A stretch of DNA of 26,136 nucleotides from HGM04593 sp045591315 (GCA_045591315.1 JAZNSN010000019.1:1-26136); one strand, 5' to 3'. Positions 1 to 11,510 are shown, counted from the stretch's first letter. A program made the numbers and translations. The notes: a model not told the origin generated them from the letters alone.

Positions 1-138
1 AGAAAGCAAAGAGCAAAGAGGAGAAAGCAAAGAGCAAAGAGGAGAAAGCAAAGAGCAAAGAGGAGAAAGCAAAGAGCAAAGAGGAGAAAGCAAAAAGCAA
101 AGAGGAGAAAGGAAAGAGCAAAGAGAAGAAAGCAAAGA
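1..138 (+). repeat. 21-bp purine-rich tandem repeat array (partial, open at left edge)
   Basis: About 6.6 copies of a 21-bp unit run from base 1. The first four copies are identical, copies 5 and 6 carry one to three substitutions, and the last is partial (127-138). Each unit divides into three related heptamers (GAGAAAG, CAAAGAG, CAAAGAG). The plus strand is almost entirely purine with scattered C. The array stops directly at the palindrome starting at 139 and probably continues left of the window. It shares a 20-bp exact match (94-113 with 15453-15472) with the second array 15 kb away, so the two arrays are one family. Function unknown. Confidence 0.95.
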
Positions 139-194
139 GTACCGAAACATTAAAAAAAGGGGGCCTCGGCCCCATTTTTTTAATGTTTCGGTAC
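139..194. terminator. 27-bp-arm inverted repeat, probable bidirectional terminator
   Basis: Left arm 139-165 and right arm 168-194 are reverse complements with a single mismatch (position 174) and a 2-nt loop. A GGGGGCC/GGCCCC core is flanked by A7 and T7 tracts, so it would work as an intrinsic terminator on either strand. The right arm contains the last four codons and the stop of the FNT-family gene that ends at 180. It therefore terminates the malQ-FNT transcript and would equally stop a plus-strand transcript arriving from the left through the repeat array. Confidence 0.85.
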
Positions 195-806
195 TATGAA
201 ACGGTAAAGATTACATCCTATGAAGTTTCCTATTACTAGGCAGGGATAAAGCATTGCTACTTCGACAAGGTGTGCTCCCGTATAGGAGAGAGGAACTGTC
301 ATGTAATAGAAAGCATCGGCAAGACAGTGCGGAAAACCGCAGTTGATGAAGAGCGGTACACCGAAGAGAAGTGCCAGCGGCTTGCCTTCACGGGCAAAGG
401 TTACAACTGTTGTCATTATGAAACCGCAGCCTATTGCAAGCAGACCTGCACGCAGAGGACCTATTGCAAGACGTGCCTCAAGAATCTTCTGAGCCGACTC
501 GCCCAAACCTATTGGCGACATGCGCGCAAGAAGGGAGATAAACATGCAACCTATGATATTTGCAAACAGGATAAAAAGCAGTTCACCGATTGCACGCAGC
601 CAACGTGAACGGCCGTCATCATAACGCAGAGGAACAAAGCCGGCAGTTCCTGTATATAGCTTAAGCTTGTAGTTGACTACGGTGAGAAGACCGAAGGAGA
701 AAAGCACGGCTCCTACGATGTTAGGAAATGCAAGATAACCCCATCCGGCAATAGCAACTGCTATGCCGGAGAGTACTGCAGAACGGAATGTATCTTTCAT
801 ATTCAT
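180..806 (-). CDS. Formate/nitrite transporter (FNT) family protein, short form
   Basis: A 208-residue integral membrane protein with about six hydrophobic helices. The family is recognised from an N-terminal helix followed by a G-x-LF-x-GL...LYTG segment (residues 32-54), matching the GL...LFTG signature of FocA/NirC. A GFPHCLAD segment (157-164) places His160 where FNT channels have their central pore histidine, and a late GNFIGCNLYRF helix (193-203) matches the usual GN-x-xGG motif. Characterised FNT proteins are 250-290 residues, so this is a compact version and its substrate (formate, nitrite, acetate, hydrosulfide) cannot be assigned. It lies 18 bp downstream of malQ on the same strand and is probably cotranscribed with it. 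The start MNM is preceded by an A-rich leader without a Shine-Dalgarno site, as is usual in Bacteroidetes. The 3' end is embedded in the terminator palindrome. Confidence 0.78.
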   Translation of the reverse strand: MNMKDTFRSAVLSGIAVAIAGWGYLAFPNIVGAVLFSFGLLTVVNYKLKLYTGTAGFVPLRYDDGRSRWLRAIGELLFILFANIIGCMFISLLARMSPIGLGESAQKILEARLAIGPLRAGLLAIGCGFIMTTVVTFAREGKPLALLFGVPLFINCGFPHCLADAFYYMTVPLSYTGAHLVEVAMLYPCLVIGNFIGCNLYRFIVPKH

Positions 807-824
807 TGTTTGTTGTTTATATCT

Positions 825-3512
825 TTATGCGAGACGGCCGGAATCCTCTACCATACGACGCACAGCGTCGTTGAAGGCACGTTCCTCCATAAGCTGTTCT
901 ATAGTGATGTGCATACGGTAACACCACTGGTGGTCACGGTTAGAAGGTACGTTAATACGCTCGTCATCGGGATCTGCACGACGGAGACGTTCGTCCATAG
1001 CCATCCAATCCTGCCATGCAAAGAGAGCGAACGCCGAGGGAGAGTGAAGATGCTGCAAAAGAATTGCACGTGCAATATTGCCGTCCATTTCGGCCGGTGC
1101 CTTGCCCTCGAAACCGAGAACATTGTTATAGAACTGCTGCGACAGCGCCTCATCTTCTCTCCACCAGCCACGGAGAGTACTCATATCATGGGTCGATGGT
1201 GTAGCGACAGAGAGGTAGGGATAATTTTCGGGACGTGCAAACATCTCGCCAAAGAGCTTGGGCATACGCTGTATCTCAAGAGAGAGTATCTGCAGGTTCT
1301 TCATCACCCAGGGAACGCAAGCCGGTATCATGCCGAGGTCTTCTCCGCACGCCGTCATTGCAGTGGAGGCCAACAGAGGAGCGAGTTTGCGCATTCCCTC
1401 ACGGAACCAGAACATTGTATGGCGGTTATAGAAATAGTCTTCGTAGAGATGATCGTATGCAATGCGGTCACCGAACGCGAGCTGTTCGTAGGCCTCGGTA
1501 TCACTGCCGAGGATACGCGGGACGAACATGCCATCTTCGTACAGGTCGCGCATGAAAAGTACATTGCCGTATATTCGCAGAAGCGACTCTTTCATTGCTG
1601 CCGACAGCTTTGGAGTGCGCTCGTATATGTAGTACGCCAACAGGTTCGCATTCGCGATTTCGGGCTTGAAACGGTATGTTCCGCCCGGCTGAGGGTCGAG
1701 GAATGCCCCGATAATCTGCTTTGCCTTACGCGGGAAGTGCTTCTTGAGCAATGCATCGTCGATATACGGCATGGTGTGCAGTTCCTCATCGAACTCGAAA
1801 CCCGATGCGGTTATCTCTTCACGGCTCAATGGCTTGTTGGGAGAGAAACTGCCCGAAAGGCCGCTCTTGGCTGTACGCGGAATCTCCCATATACGGAAGA
1901 AGCCGAGCACGTGGTCGATGCGGTAGGCATCGAAGAAACGTGACATGTACCGAAGGCGACGACGCCACCATGAGTATCCGTCAGCAGCCATGACCTGCCA
2001 GTTGTATGTGGGGAAACCCCAGTTCTGGCCGTCGGCAGAGAACATGTCGGGAGGCGCACCGGCAGAGACAGAGAGATTGAACTGCTCACGACAGCACCAT
2101 ACATCGACACCGTTAGGCGCAACACCGATGGGGATATCGCCCTTAAGCGCCACGCCCTTGCTGTTAGCATAGGCATGCGCCTCGCTGAGCTGGGTGTAGA
2201 GGATATACTGCACGAATGAGTAGAAACGTGTTTCGCGCACAGCATCTGGATACTCTGCCACTACCCTTTCCCATGTTGTATTGTCGTAGTAGGGGTAATC
2301 TTTCCACTCCCAGATATTGCAGTGAAGACGTGCTGAGAGAAAACGGAAGATGCAGTATGGTTTAAGCCACTCCTCCTGCTCCTCGGCGAAATGCCTGTAA
2401 CCCTCACTTGAGAGGAGTTCTTCTGAAATCTCGTCGAAAAGTTCGCGAAGATACTTTATCTTGAGCCTATATACAGCCGAATAGTTTACTGTGGGAAGTG
2501 CGTTCAATGCTTCGCGTTCCTTGCTGTAGCAGTTGTTGCGCTTGGTGCCCGACAAACGGGGAAGAGCCGAGATGTCGGCATATATCGGGTTCAGTGCAAA
2601 GACCGAGACACAGTTATAGGGGTAGGAATCTTCATTTCCTCCGCAAACGGTAGTATCATTAAGAGGCAGGAGCTGAAGTATGTTCTGCCCGGTTTCGGCA
2701 AGCCAGCCCGCCATGAGCTTTATATCGCCGAAGTCACCTATGCCCCACCCGTGCTCTGAACGCATGGAGAAGAGGGGAAGGACGGTTCCTGCCAAACGGA
2801 GCGAAGGTGCATCGAAGCAAAGCTCGTCGAGCTGGTAGAAGTAGTTGGTTGATGCCTCGAAGTCGGGCAGCAATATGTGGCGGTTCTCACCCTGCTCCCA
2901 ACGGACAACGCCATCCTCGCCGATGGCAATGAATTTGTAGTAGAGGCTGCCGCTCCAAAGATTGGCAACATCAAAGGTGACGCTCCAGCGGTTAGGCACG
3001 CGCTGCTGCATAGGAAGTGCATTGGCCGTATTCCAGCAACCCAACACATCGGCATCGCCGGAGAGGTATAGACGTTCGCCCTTGCGAAGGCCCGTTACAT
3101 ACAACGAGAATGTTACACTGCGGTTGTACCAGTTGATGCTCGGTTCATCGAGCGAAAGGCCTCTTTTATCGAAGAAGCGGAAGAGATTGGTAAGCCCGTA
3201 ATAGCCTATGGGAGAGTCGAGCCACATATCGTAAACGACGTAATTGTCGTTCACGCAGTTGAAACGCAAGTGGTGAGGCGTACCGGTCCATTCGGCACAC
3301 GAAAGCTTGCCGCCGGTAAGCAGTTCATAGCCATAATGGATGCGGTCGTAACTGTCACTTACCTGCATAGAGCCCTGCCACCAGCCCCGCTGTACTTCGC
3401 GGAGCGAGAGAACGCCCTCTGTAATATTGCCGTTGTCGTCGAGATTATAACGTAGATATACAACGCTGCTGTCATTGACTTCGTAACGTATATTGAATTC
3501 AAGAAACTTCAT
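825..3512 (-). CDS. malQ: 4-alpha-glucanotransferase (amylomaltase) with N-terminal starch-binding domains
   Basis: An 895-residue cytoplasmic enzyme of GH77 that transfers alpha-1,4-glucan segments between maltodextrins, releasing glucose. Residues 1-95 and about 130-228 look like two CBM20-type starch-binding domains (the second contains LSGDADVLGCWNTANALPM). The GH77 catalytic domain spans about 240-890. Expected catalytic residues are visible: Asp533 in FDAYRIDHVLGFF (nucleophile), Glu724 in ACGEDLGMIP (acid/base) and Asp776 in PSTHDMSTLRGWW (transition-state stabiliser). The length matches the long plant DPE2-like form common in Bacteroidales rather than the ~500-residue bacterial form. 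No signal peptide is seen. The start at 3510-3512 is the first Met of the frame, and a near-consensus -7 (TATATTCG, minus strand, 3539-3546) lies 26 bp upstream. It is the first gene of a two-gene unit with the FNT gene. Confidence 0.95.
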   Translation of the reverse strand: MKFLEFNIRYEVNDSSVVYLRYNLDDNGNITEGVLSLREVQRGWWQGSMQVSDSYDRIHYGYELLTGGKLSCAEWTGTPHHLRFNCVNDNYVVYDMWLDSPIGYYGLTNLFRFFDKRGLSLDEPSINWYNRSVTFSLYVTGLRKGERLYLSGDADVLGCWNTANALPMQQRVPNRWSVTFDVANLWSGSLYYKFIAIGEDGVVRWEQGENRHILLPDFEASTNYFYQLDELCFDAPSLRLAGTVLPLFSMRSEHGWGIGDFGDIKLMAGWLAETGQNILQLLPLNDTTVCGGNEDSYPYNCVSVFALNPIYADISALPRLSGTKRNNCYSKEREALNALPTVNYSAVYRLKIKYLRELFDEISEELLSSEGYRHFAEEQEEWLKPYCIFRFLSARLHCNIWEWKDYPYYDNTTWERVVAEYPDAVRETRFYSFVQYILYTQLSEAHAYANSKGVALKGDIPIGVAPNGVDVWCCREQFNLSVSAGAPPDMFSADGQNWGFPTYNWQVMAADGYSWWRRRLRYMSRFFDAYRIDHVLGFFRIWEIPRTAKSGLSGSFSPNKPLSREEITASGFEFDEELHTMPYIDDALLKKHFPRKAKQIIGAFLDPQPGGTYRFKPEIANANLLAYYIYERTPKLSAAMKESLLRIYGNVLFMRDLYEDGMFVPRILGSDTEAYEQLAFGDRIAYDHLYEDYFYNRHTMFWFREGMRKLAPLLASTAMTACGEDLGMIPACVPWVMKNLQILSLEIQRMPKLFGEMFARPENYPYLSVATPSTHDMSTLRGWWREDEALSQQFYNNVLGFEGKAPAEMDGNIARAILLQHLHSPSAFALFAWQDWMAMDERLRRADPDDERINVPSNRDHQWCYRMHITIEQLMEERAFNDAVRRMVEDSGRLA

Positions 3513-3828
3513 TTTCGCGTTTTTTTGAATAATCCATGCGAATATACGTACAAACGAGCAAGAAATATGAAGTTTACTTCAATATTTTTTACAGCGAGTG
3601 CAGTTTGTATATTCACCGGAAAGCGAAAATACAAAAAAAATCGGAATTTAAGGGAGAAAAGAAAAGTTCTTGTGACGGATTGGAAAAACAGGAACCTAAA
3701 ACAATGCAACTTTTGTCTTTTTCAATTTTATGCAGAGCAATTTGGGGCCAAGACTTTGCTTTTCGTACAAAATGAACTAATTTTGCAGAATATGCTTATT
3801 CTCTAATAGAAGTACACATATAACAGAC
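3513..3828. promoter_or_regulatory. Divergent intergenic region between malQ and the amidase
   Basis: This 316-bp AT-rich gap carries the start regions of two divergent transcripts. On the malQ side there is only a near-consensus -7 (3539-3546). On the amidase side there is a full promoter at 3755-3785. Between them lies a bulged inverted repeat (3563-3572 with 3577-3587: AAATATGAAG, loop TTTA, CTTCAATATTT) followed by T residues, a possible operator or hairpin. Plus-strand reading frames here (for example 3525-3806) are AT-rich, lack family features and overlap the promoter, so they are not called. Confidence 0.5.
3755..3785 (+). promoter_or_regulatory. Bacteroidetes-type promoter of the amidase-MCE operon
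   Basis: TTTG at 3755-3758, a 19-nt spacer, then TAATTTTG at 3778-3785. This matches both boxes of the Bacteroides primary-sigma consensus (TTTG / TAnnTTTG) at the canonical spacing. Transcription should start a few bases after 3790, giving a leader of about 35 nt before the ATG at 3829. It is the best-formed promoter in the window. Confidence 0.7.
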
Positions 3829-5010
3829 ATGAACTACAGACTAATGCTTGCAAGGATTGCACTCTTGATGCTGATGTTCGCAGCAGCGCTCCCTGTCGCA
3901 ATGGCACAGAAGAAGAACTTCACCGTTGTCATTGACCCAGGGCATGGCGGCGTTGACCCTGGCGCATTAGGACGCATGTCCAAGGAGAAGGATATAAACA
4001 TGAGCGTCTCAAGGCTGCTTGCCAACATGATCAAGGAGAAGCACCCTGAGGTAAAGGTCATATTCACACGTACAAAAGACGTGAAGATTCCTCTGGTGAA
4101 ACGTGCGAGCATTGCCAACAATGCGAAAGCAGACCTTTTCATTTCGATTCACTCGAATGCCAGCAAAGCCAGAAGCGCAAGCGGATGCGAGACATTCACG
4201 CTAGGAGCAGGAAGCAGTGCCGAAGCAAAAGCCGCAGCCATGTACGAGAATGAGGTTATTCTATCGGAGGAGAATTTCGAGGAACTGTACAAAGGATTCG
4301 ACCCACGTTCGAGCGAGAGCTACATAATATTCGAGCTAATCAGAAGCCACGACATGGAGCTGAGCGCCGACTTTGCGCAAATGGTACAGAAAGGAATGGT
4401 AAAGCACAGCAAACTGAAGAACCGCGGCGTGTCGTCGGCCGGTTTCCTTGTGCTTCACAGGACTGTAATGCCCAGCATTCTCGTTGAACTGGGATTCATC
4501 ACAAACAGCAAGGACGAGAGCGTAATTGCATCAAAGGAGGGCCAGAAAAAGCTTGCAAGAGGAATATTCGAGGGATTCTCCAACTATTACAACACATACC
4601 ACAAGGGCAAGGGCAGCAAAACAGGAAACGTAAAGAACAGTTCCTCAGCTGAGGAGAGCGCTGCTTTGCCTGACGTGGCAGAACAACCGGCAAAAGTCGA
4701 GAAAAGCAACAGTTCCGCAAGCAAGAAGCCTGGTGTAAAGAACGGAAAACCGGTATTCAAGGTACAGATTCTCACATCGGGAAAGAAACTGAAAAGCAAC
4801 GACAGAAGACTAAAAGGTATCAAGGCCGATTACTACGTAGAAAACGGAATATACAAATATACTTATGGCAGCAGCGAAAACTACAACCTCATAGCAAAGA
4901 AGAGGAAAGAGATTTCGGGCAAGTTCAAGGAGGCATTCATAATAGCATTCATGAATGGCAAGAAGATGAACGTGCAGGAAGCCATAAGAATCTTCAAAAA
5001 CTCTAAATGA
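3829..5010 (+). CDS. Secreted N-acetylmuramoyl-L-alanine amidase (Amidase_3) with SPOR-like C-terminus
   Basis: A 393-residue protein that hydrolyses the bond between MurNAc and the stem peptide of peptidoglycan. A signal peptide (1-26, cleavage after AMA before Gln27) sends it to the periplasm. The Amidase_3 domain spans about 31-252. Zinc ligands are visible as His39 in IDPGHGGVDPGALG, Glu53 in SKEKD and His108 in FISIHSNA; Glu220 in SILVELGFITN is the catalytic glutamate. A low-complexity Ser/Lys/Glu linker (about 260-305) leads to residues 309-389, which resemble a SPOR domain (FKVQILTSG...YKYTYGSS...AFIIAFMNGKK), a fold that in other proteins binds stem-peptide-free glycan at division sites. 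The SPOR call is by pattern only. The stop codon overlaps the start of the next gene (ATGA), so the two are translationally coupled. The gene lies 43 bp after a strong promoter. Confidence 0.92.
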   Translation: MNYRLMLARIALLMLMFAAALPVAMAQKKNFTVVIDPGHGGVDPGALGRMSKEKDINMSVSRLLANMIKEKHPEVKVIFTRTKDVKIPLVKRASIANNAKADLFISIHSNASKARSASGCETFTLGAGSSAEAKAAAMYENEVILSEENFEELYKGFDPRSSESYIIFELIRSHDMELSADFAQMVQKGMVKHSKLKNRGVSSAGFLVLHRTVMPSILVELGFITNSKDESVIASKEGQKKLARGIFEGFSNYYNTYHKGKGSKTGNVKNSSSAEESAALPDVAEQPAKVEKSNSSASKKPGVKNGKPVFKVQILTSGKKLKSNDRRLKGIKADYYVENGIYKYTYGSSENYNLIAKKRKEISGKFKEAFIIAFMNGKKMNVQEAIRIFKNSK

Positions 5011-5927
5011 TGGATAAGAAAAAGACTTTTACCAGAGAACTTTGGGTAGGATTGTTAGGAATACTGGCACTGCTTATCATATACCTGCTTATCAACTTCT
5101 TCAAGGGTGTGAATGTGCTTAAGGAGGGCAAATTCTACTATGTAAACTTTGACAACATAGGAGAGATTGTAAAGACAAGTCCTATCTACCTTAACGGCTA
5201 CAAGGTTGGAAATGTAAGCAATATCAGCTACGACTTCAACAGCACCGATGGTGTTTTTGTGGAGATTAATGTTGACAAGAGACTGAACATTCCTCTCGGC
5301 AGCTATGCCGAGGTGAACAACAAGATGCTGGGCAGCAGCACCATCAGCCTGAAGCTGGGCAAAAGCAACAGTTTCGTGGCGGCCGGAGACACCATAAAGG
5401 GATACCTCAATGGAGGAGCAATGAAAGAGGCCGGGGAGATGCTGCCAAAGATAAGCGCAATGATTCCGAAAGTAGATTCCATTCTGGTTTCATTGAATTC
5501 GATACTGGGTAACCCTGCAATAAACAAGTCAATAGACAACGTTGAGCTGCTGACACAACAGCTCAACACTACCACAACGATGCTCAATTCCTTGCTGAAG
5601 GAAGATATTCCTACAGCCACGGACAAGCTCATAAAGTTTGAGGACGACATGCTTGCCGTGTCATCGCAGTTGAGCGAGGTCGATTACAGGAAGATGTTCG
5701 ATACACTTGAAAAGAGCGTAACGAACCTCAAGGAGATTGCAGAGGCTCTGAACAATGGAGAAGGCACTGCCGGCATGTTGCTGAAGGACACAACCCTCTA
5801 TAACAATCTGAACAAGACATGTGCCGCAGCTACAGCTCTCCTTAACGACGTCAAGGAGGACCCGAAGAAATACGTACATTTCTCAATATTCGGCAGAAAA
5901 GAGAAGAAGGAAAAAACAGAGAAGTAA
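5007..5927 (+). CDS. MCE/MlaD-family lipid-transport protein
   Basis: A 306-residue protein anchored by one N-terminal transmembrane helix (about 13-31), with the remainder in the periplasm. Residues about 38-117 form an MCE domain (GKFYYVNFDNIGEIVKTSPI, YLNGYKVGNV, LGSSTISLKLG), the beta-barrel unit that forms rings carrying phospholipid between inner and outer membranes in Mla/Pqi/Yeb systems. Residues about 136-285 are predicted mostly helical and coiled-coil forming, and the C-terminus is highly charged (KEKKEKTEK). The start overlaps the amidase stop; two adjacent ATGs (5007 and 5010) are possible and the first gives the ATGA overlap. No MlaE permease or MlaF ATPase gene is nearby, so its partners must lie elsewhere. 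Confidence 0.88.
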   Translation: MMDKKKTFTRELWVGLLGILALLIIYLLINFFKGVNVLKEGKFYYVNFDNIGEIVKTSPIYLNGYKVGNVSNISYDFNSTDGVFVEINVDKRLNIPLGSYAEVNNKMLGSSTISLKLGKSNSFVAAGDTIKGYLNGGAMKEAGEMLPKISAMIPKVDSILVSLNSILGNPAINKSIDNVELLTQQLNTTTTMLNSLLKEDIPTATDKLIKFEDDMLAVSSQLSEVDYRKMFDTLEKSVTNLKEIAEALNNGEGTAGMLLKDTTLYNNLNKTCAAATALLNDVKEDPKKYVHFSIFGRKEKKEKTEK

Positions 5928-5960
5928 CTTCACGCCCATCGCACTCACCGACCCGCAGAA

Positions 5961-7622
5961 TCACCTTTTGAAAGTCCTTGAATGCACTACTGCTCCATGA
6001 CGGTCATAGACCTTGAGTTTATAACACCCTCCTTGAAGGCCTCTGACACCGACATTTGTACTGTAGCGTCCTGAATATATTCTGCGGCCATAGATATCAT
6101 AAACCTCAAGCCTGTAACCCCAGCCGGTCAACTCCGGCAAAACAAGGTCTTCAAGGAGCGTTTCCTCAACACCGAACGGCACAGCCGCCGGTTCACTTTC
6201 AATCCCGTATGCATTGACGGCTGTTACAGCGACTGTTACAGGCGCATCGGTAATGCAGTCCCAACGGAAAGTTGCAGAATCCACATAGGATGCTGCAAGA
6301 GAAGATATATTGCCGATATCGACAACTGTATCCAAAGCGACATACACATTGTACTTGACTGCCGGGAAGCCCTTATCGGCCTCTATTCTATCCCACGAAA
6401 CGGAAATGCCTCCTGCATCACGCACAGCCTTTAGCCCCTGCGGCTGCTGAGGTGCAGGCCCGGCCCATGACATAGGCGGAACGAGCGCAGGAGAGGAATA
6501 TATTTTGGAATATACCGCATGGCCGAGACCCAAGAGTTGTTCGGCACGGAACATTGCAGTTCCGGCTGCACCGGCACTGCGCGAGGTGTTCAACTGACGT
6601 TCAATCTCAAGCTGAGGCCATCCGCCGTACTGCTCAAGAAGACGATAGATTCCGACACCGGGAACAACATGACGGCCATACGAGTTCTCCTGCCAGTCGA
6701 GTACAAACGGATAGAAATTGTTTCCATTGAAGTATATCATTGGAAAGAGAATATCCATGATTCCGTCACGCATCCAGGCCTGCGCATCTTGAAAGACGGC
6801 ATTATATGCATCCCAGCCAAGAGAACTATAACGTGTGAGGCTATTGTACTTGCCGAGCGGTGCACAGCTTACACGGACCCACGGCTTGAGTTCCTTGACA
6901 CATCTGTACAACGCAGAAGCGACTGCCGTAATATTGTCGCGACGCCAGCCAGCAAGAGAACGCCCTTTGCCGTACTTGCGGTAAAGGGATGCATCGGGAT
7001 AACCGTTGGTACGGTCGGGATAACGTATGTAGTCGAAATGGACACCGTCTATATCATAGTTCGATACAAGCTCGCTGACAAGTTCCACAAGATACGGAAT
7101 GACTGCCGGATTGCCCGGCTCCATGTACCATGCACCCTTATAACGCGTACAAAGAGACTTCTTTTTACGTGACAAGGCGAGCTTGCCCTGACGCCGTATA
7201 TGTTCGTCCTTGCCCAAAGGCATTGTTACGAGCCATGCATGAAGCTGCATGCTGCGCTTATGGCACTCTTCAACAGCAAAGGCCAAAGGGTCGTAACCGG
7301 GGTCCTTGCCCGGAATGCCGGTAAGGACATGAGAGAAGGGTTCTATGCGCGAGGGATATATAAGGTCGCCACGAACACGTGTCTGCAACAGAACCGTATT
7401 GACATTCAGTTCCTTTAGGGAATCGAGAAGAACAATAAGTTCATTCTTCTGTTCTGTTATATCGGAAGGGGATCTTACAATCGTCTTCGGCCAGTCAAGG
7501 TTCTCTATTGTAGTGAGCCACACGGCACGGTACTCGTATTTGGGAGAAACAGGCTTCTGGGCCGAGAGTGTCAACGGCAAAAAAAGAAGCAGAAGAAGCA
7601 ATATATGGAGATTCCTTTTCAT
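5961..7622 (-). CDS. Secreted GHL10-family glycoside hydrolase (DigH/YddW-like)
   Basis: A 553-residue protein with a signal peptide (1-21, LTLSA before Gln22). Residues about 28-385 match the GHL10 (formerly DUF187) TIM-barrel family: EYRAVWLTTIENLDWP, LNVNTVLLQTRVRGDLIYPS, LHAWLVT and the conserved DGVHFDYIRYPD (192-203). E. coli DigH/YddW of this family cleaves peptidoglycan glycan from which stem peptides have been removed. Residues about 395-485 look like a fibronectin type III domain (ISVSWDRI...VTVAVTAVNAYGIES). The last ~55 residues (LEVYDIYGRRIYSG...GGCYKLKVYDRHG...RTFKR) resemble a type A type IX sorting tail, implying export to the surface. It converges on the MCE gene with 33 bp between them and no obvious hairpin. 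Substrate assignment is by family. Confidence 0.88.
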   Translation of the reverse strand: MKRNLHILLLLLLFLPLTLSAQKPVSPKYEYRAVWLTTIENLDWPKTIVRSPSDITEQKNELIVLLDSLKELNVNTVLLQTRVRGDLIYPSRIEPFSHVLTGIPGKDPGYDPLAFAVEECHKRSMQLHAWLVTMPLGKDEHIRRQGKLALSRKKKSLCTRYKGAWYMEPGNPAVIPYLVELVSELVSNYDIDGVHFDYIRYPDRTNGYPDASLYRKYGKGRSLAGWRRDNITAVASALYRCVKELKPWVRVSCAPLGKYNSLTRYSSLGWDAYNAVFQDAQAWMRDGIMDILFPMIYFNGNNFYPFVLDWQENSYGRHVVPGVGIYRLLEQYGGWPQLEIERQLNTSRSAGAAGTAMFRAEQLLGLGHAVYSKIYSSPALVPPMSWAGPAPQQPQGLKAVRDAGGISVSWDRIEADKGFPAVKYNVYVALDTVVDIGNISSLAASYVDSATFRWDCITDAPVTVAVTAVNAYGIESEPAAVPFGVEETLLEDLVLPELTGWGYRLEVYDIYGRRIYSGRYSTNVGVRGLQGGCYKLKVYDRHGAVVHSRTFKR

Positions 7623-7637
7623 AAATAAAAATAATTA

Positions 7638-7645
7638 CAAATGTA
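7638..7645 (-). promoter_or_regulatory. -7 box upstream of the GHL10 gene
   Basis: Read on the minus strand, this is TACATTTG, a perfect TAnnTTTG. It lies 15 bp upstream of the ATG at 7620-7622, implying a very short leader. No TTTG is seen at the -33 position. Confidence 0.4.
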
Positions 7646-7688
7646 CTCATTTTCGTGCTTTTTTATAGAGGTGTTCCCAAATATTTTG

Positions 7689-7696
7689 TACTTTTG
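7689..7696 (+). promoter_or_regulatory. -7 box of nifJ
   Basis: TACTTTTG is a perfect TAnnTTTG match, 101 bp before the nifJ start. No TTTG at the expected -33 distance. The implied leader is about 95 nt and contains the 10-bp inverted repeat described separately. Confidence 0.5.
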
Positions 7697-7783
7697 TATG
7701 ATTTGTGCCACGTGCATCACGTTCCTAATCGGTACAGGCAAGACACAGACCAAAATTCGGAATAACGGATAATACAAATCATA
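7697..7783 (+). promoter_or_regulatory. 10-bp inverted repeat spanning the nifJ leader
   Basis: TATGATTTGT at 7697-7706 and its exact reverse complement ACAAATCATA at 7774-7783 flank the leader. The left arm follows the -7 box immediately and so sits at the predicted transcript 5' end. The right arm ends 14 nt before the nifJ ATG. In RNA a further G-U pair would extend the stem. This could be an operator pair or an RNA closing stem near the ribosome entry site; neither is shown. Confidence 0.35.
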
Positions 7784-7797
7784 AATTCAATTGCGTT

Positions 7798-11364
<3,567 letters not shown>

Positions 11365-11379
11365 AACTCTGACAGCTAC

Positions 11380-11426
11380 TATATAATATAAACGGGAGTG
11401 CCAAGCACTCCCGTTTATATTATATA
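11380..11426. terminator. Perfect 22-bp-arm palindromic terminator after nifJ
   Basis: Arms 11380-11401 and 11405-11426 are exact reverse complements around a CAA loop. The core GGGAGTGC/GCACTCCC is extended by AT-rich sequence (AACGGGAGTG...CACTCCCGTT). It begins 15 bp after the nifJ stop. The AT-rich flanks supply a U-rich 3' side in both directions. Confidence 0.85.
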
Positions 11427-11510
11427 CTTATTCAGCAGCAGTACACGAACCAATTGCCGACGGGCATTGTTATCCTAACATGCTATAAATACATTTAAAA
11501 ACGGATAACC

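Noticed and set aside
1..138. Possible CRISPR array
   Set aside because: The 21-bp units are directly adjacent with no spacers, and no cas genes are present.
810..1943. A 377-residue plus-strand frame opposite malQ
   Set aside because: It is antisense to a fully recognisable GH77 catalytic domain and shows no family features; it reflects codon bias of the opposite strand.
3525..3806. Plus-strand 93-residue frame in the malQ-amidase gap
   Set aside because: AT-rich, overlaps the well-formed amidase promoter, and has no recognisable protein features.
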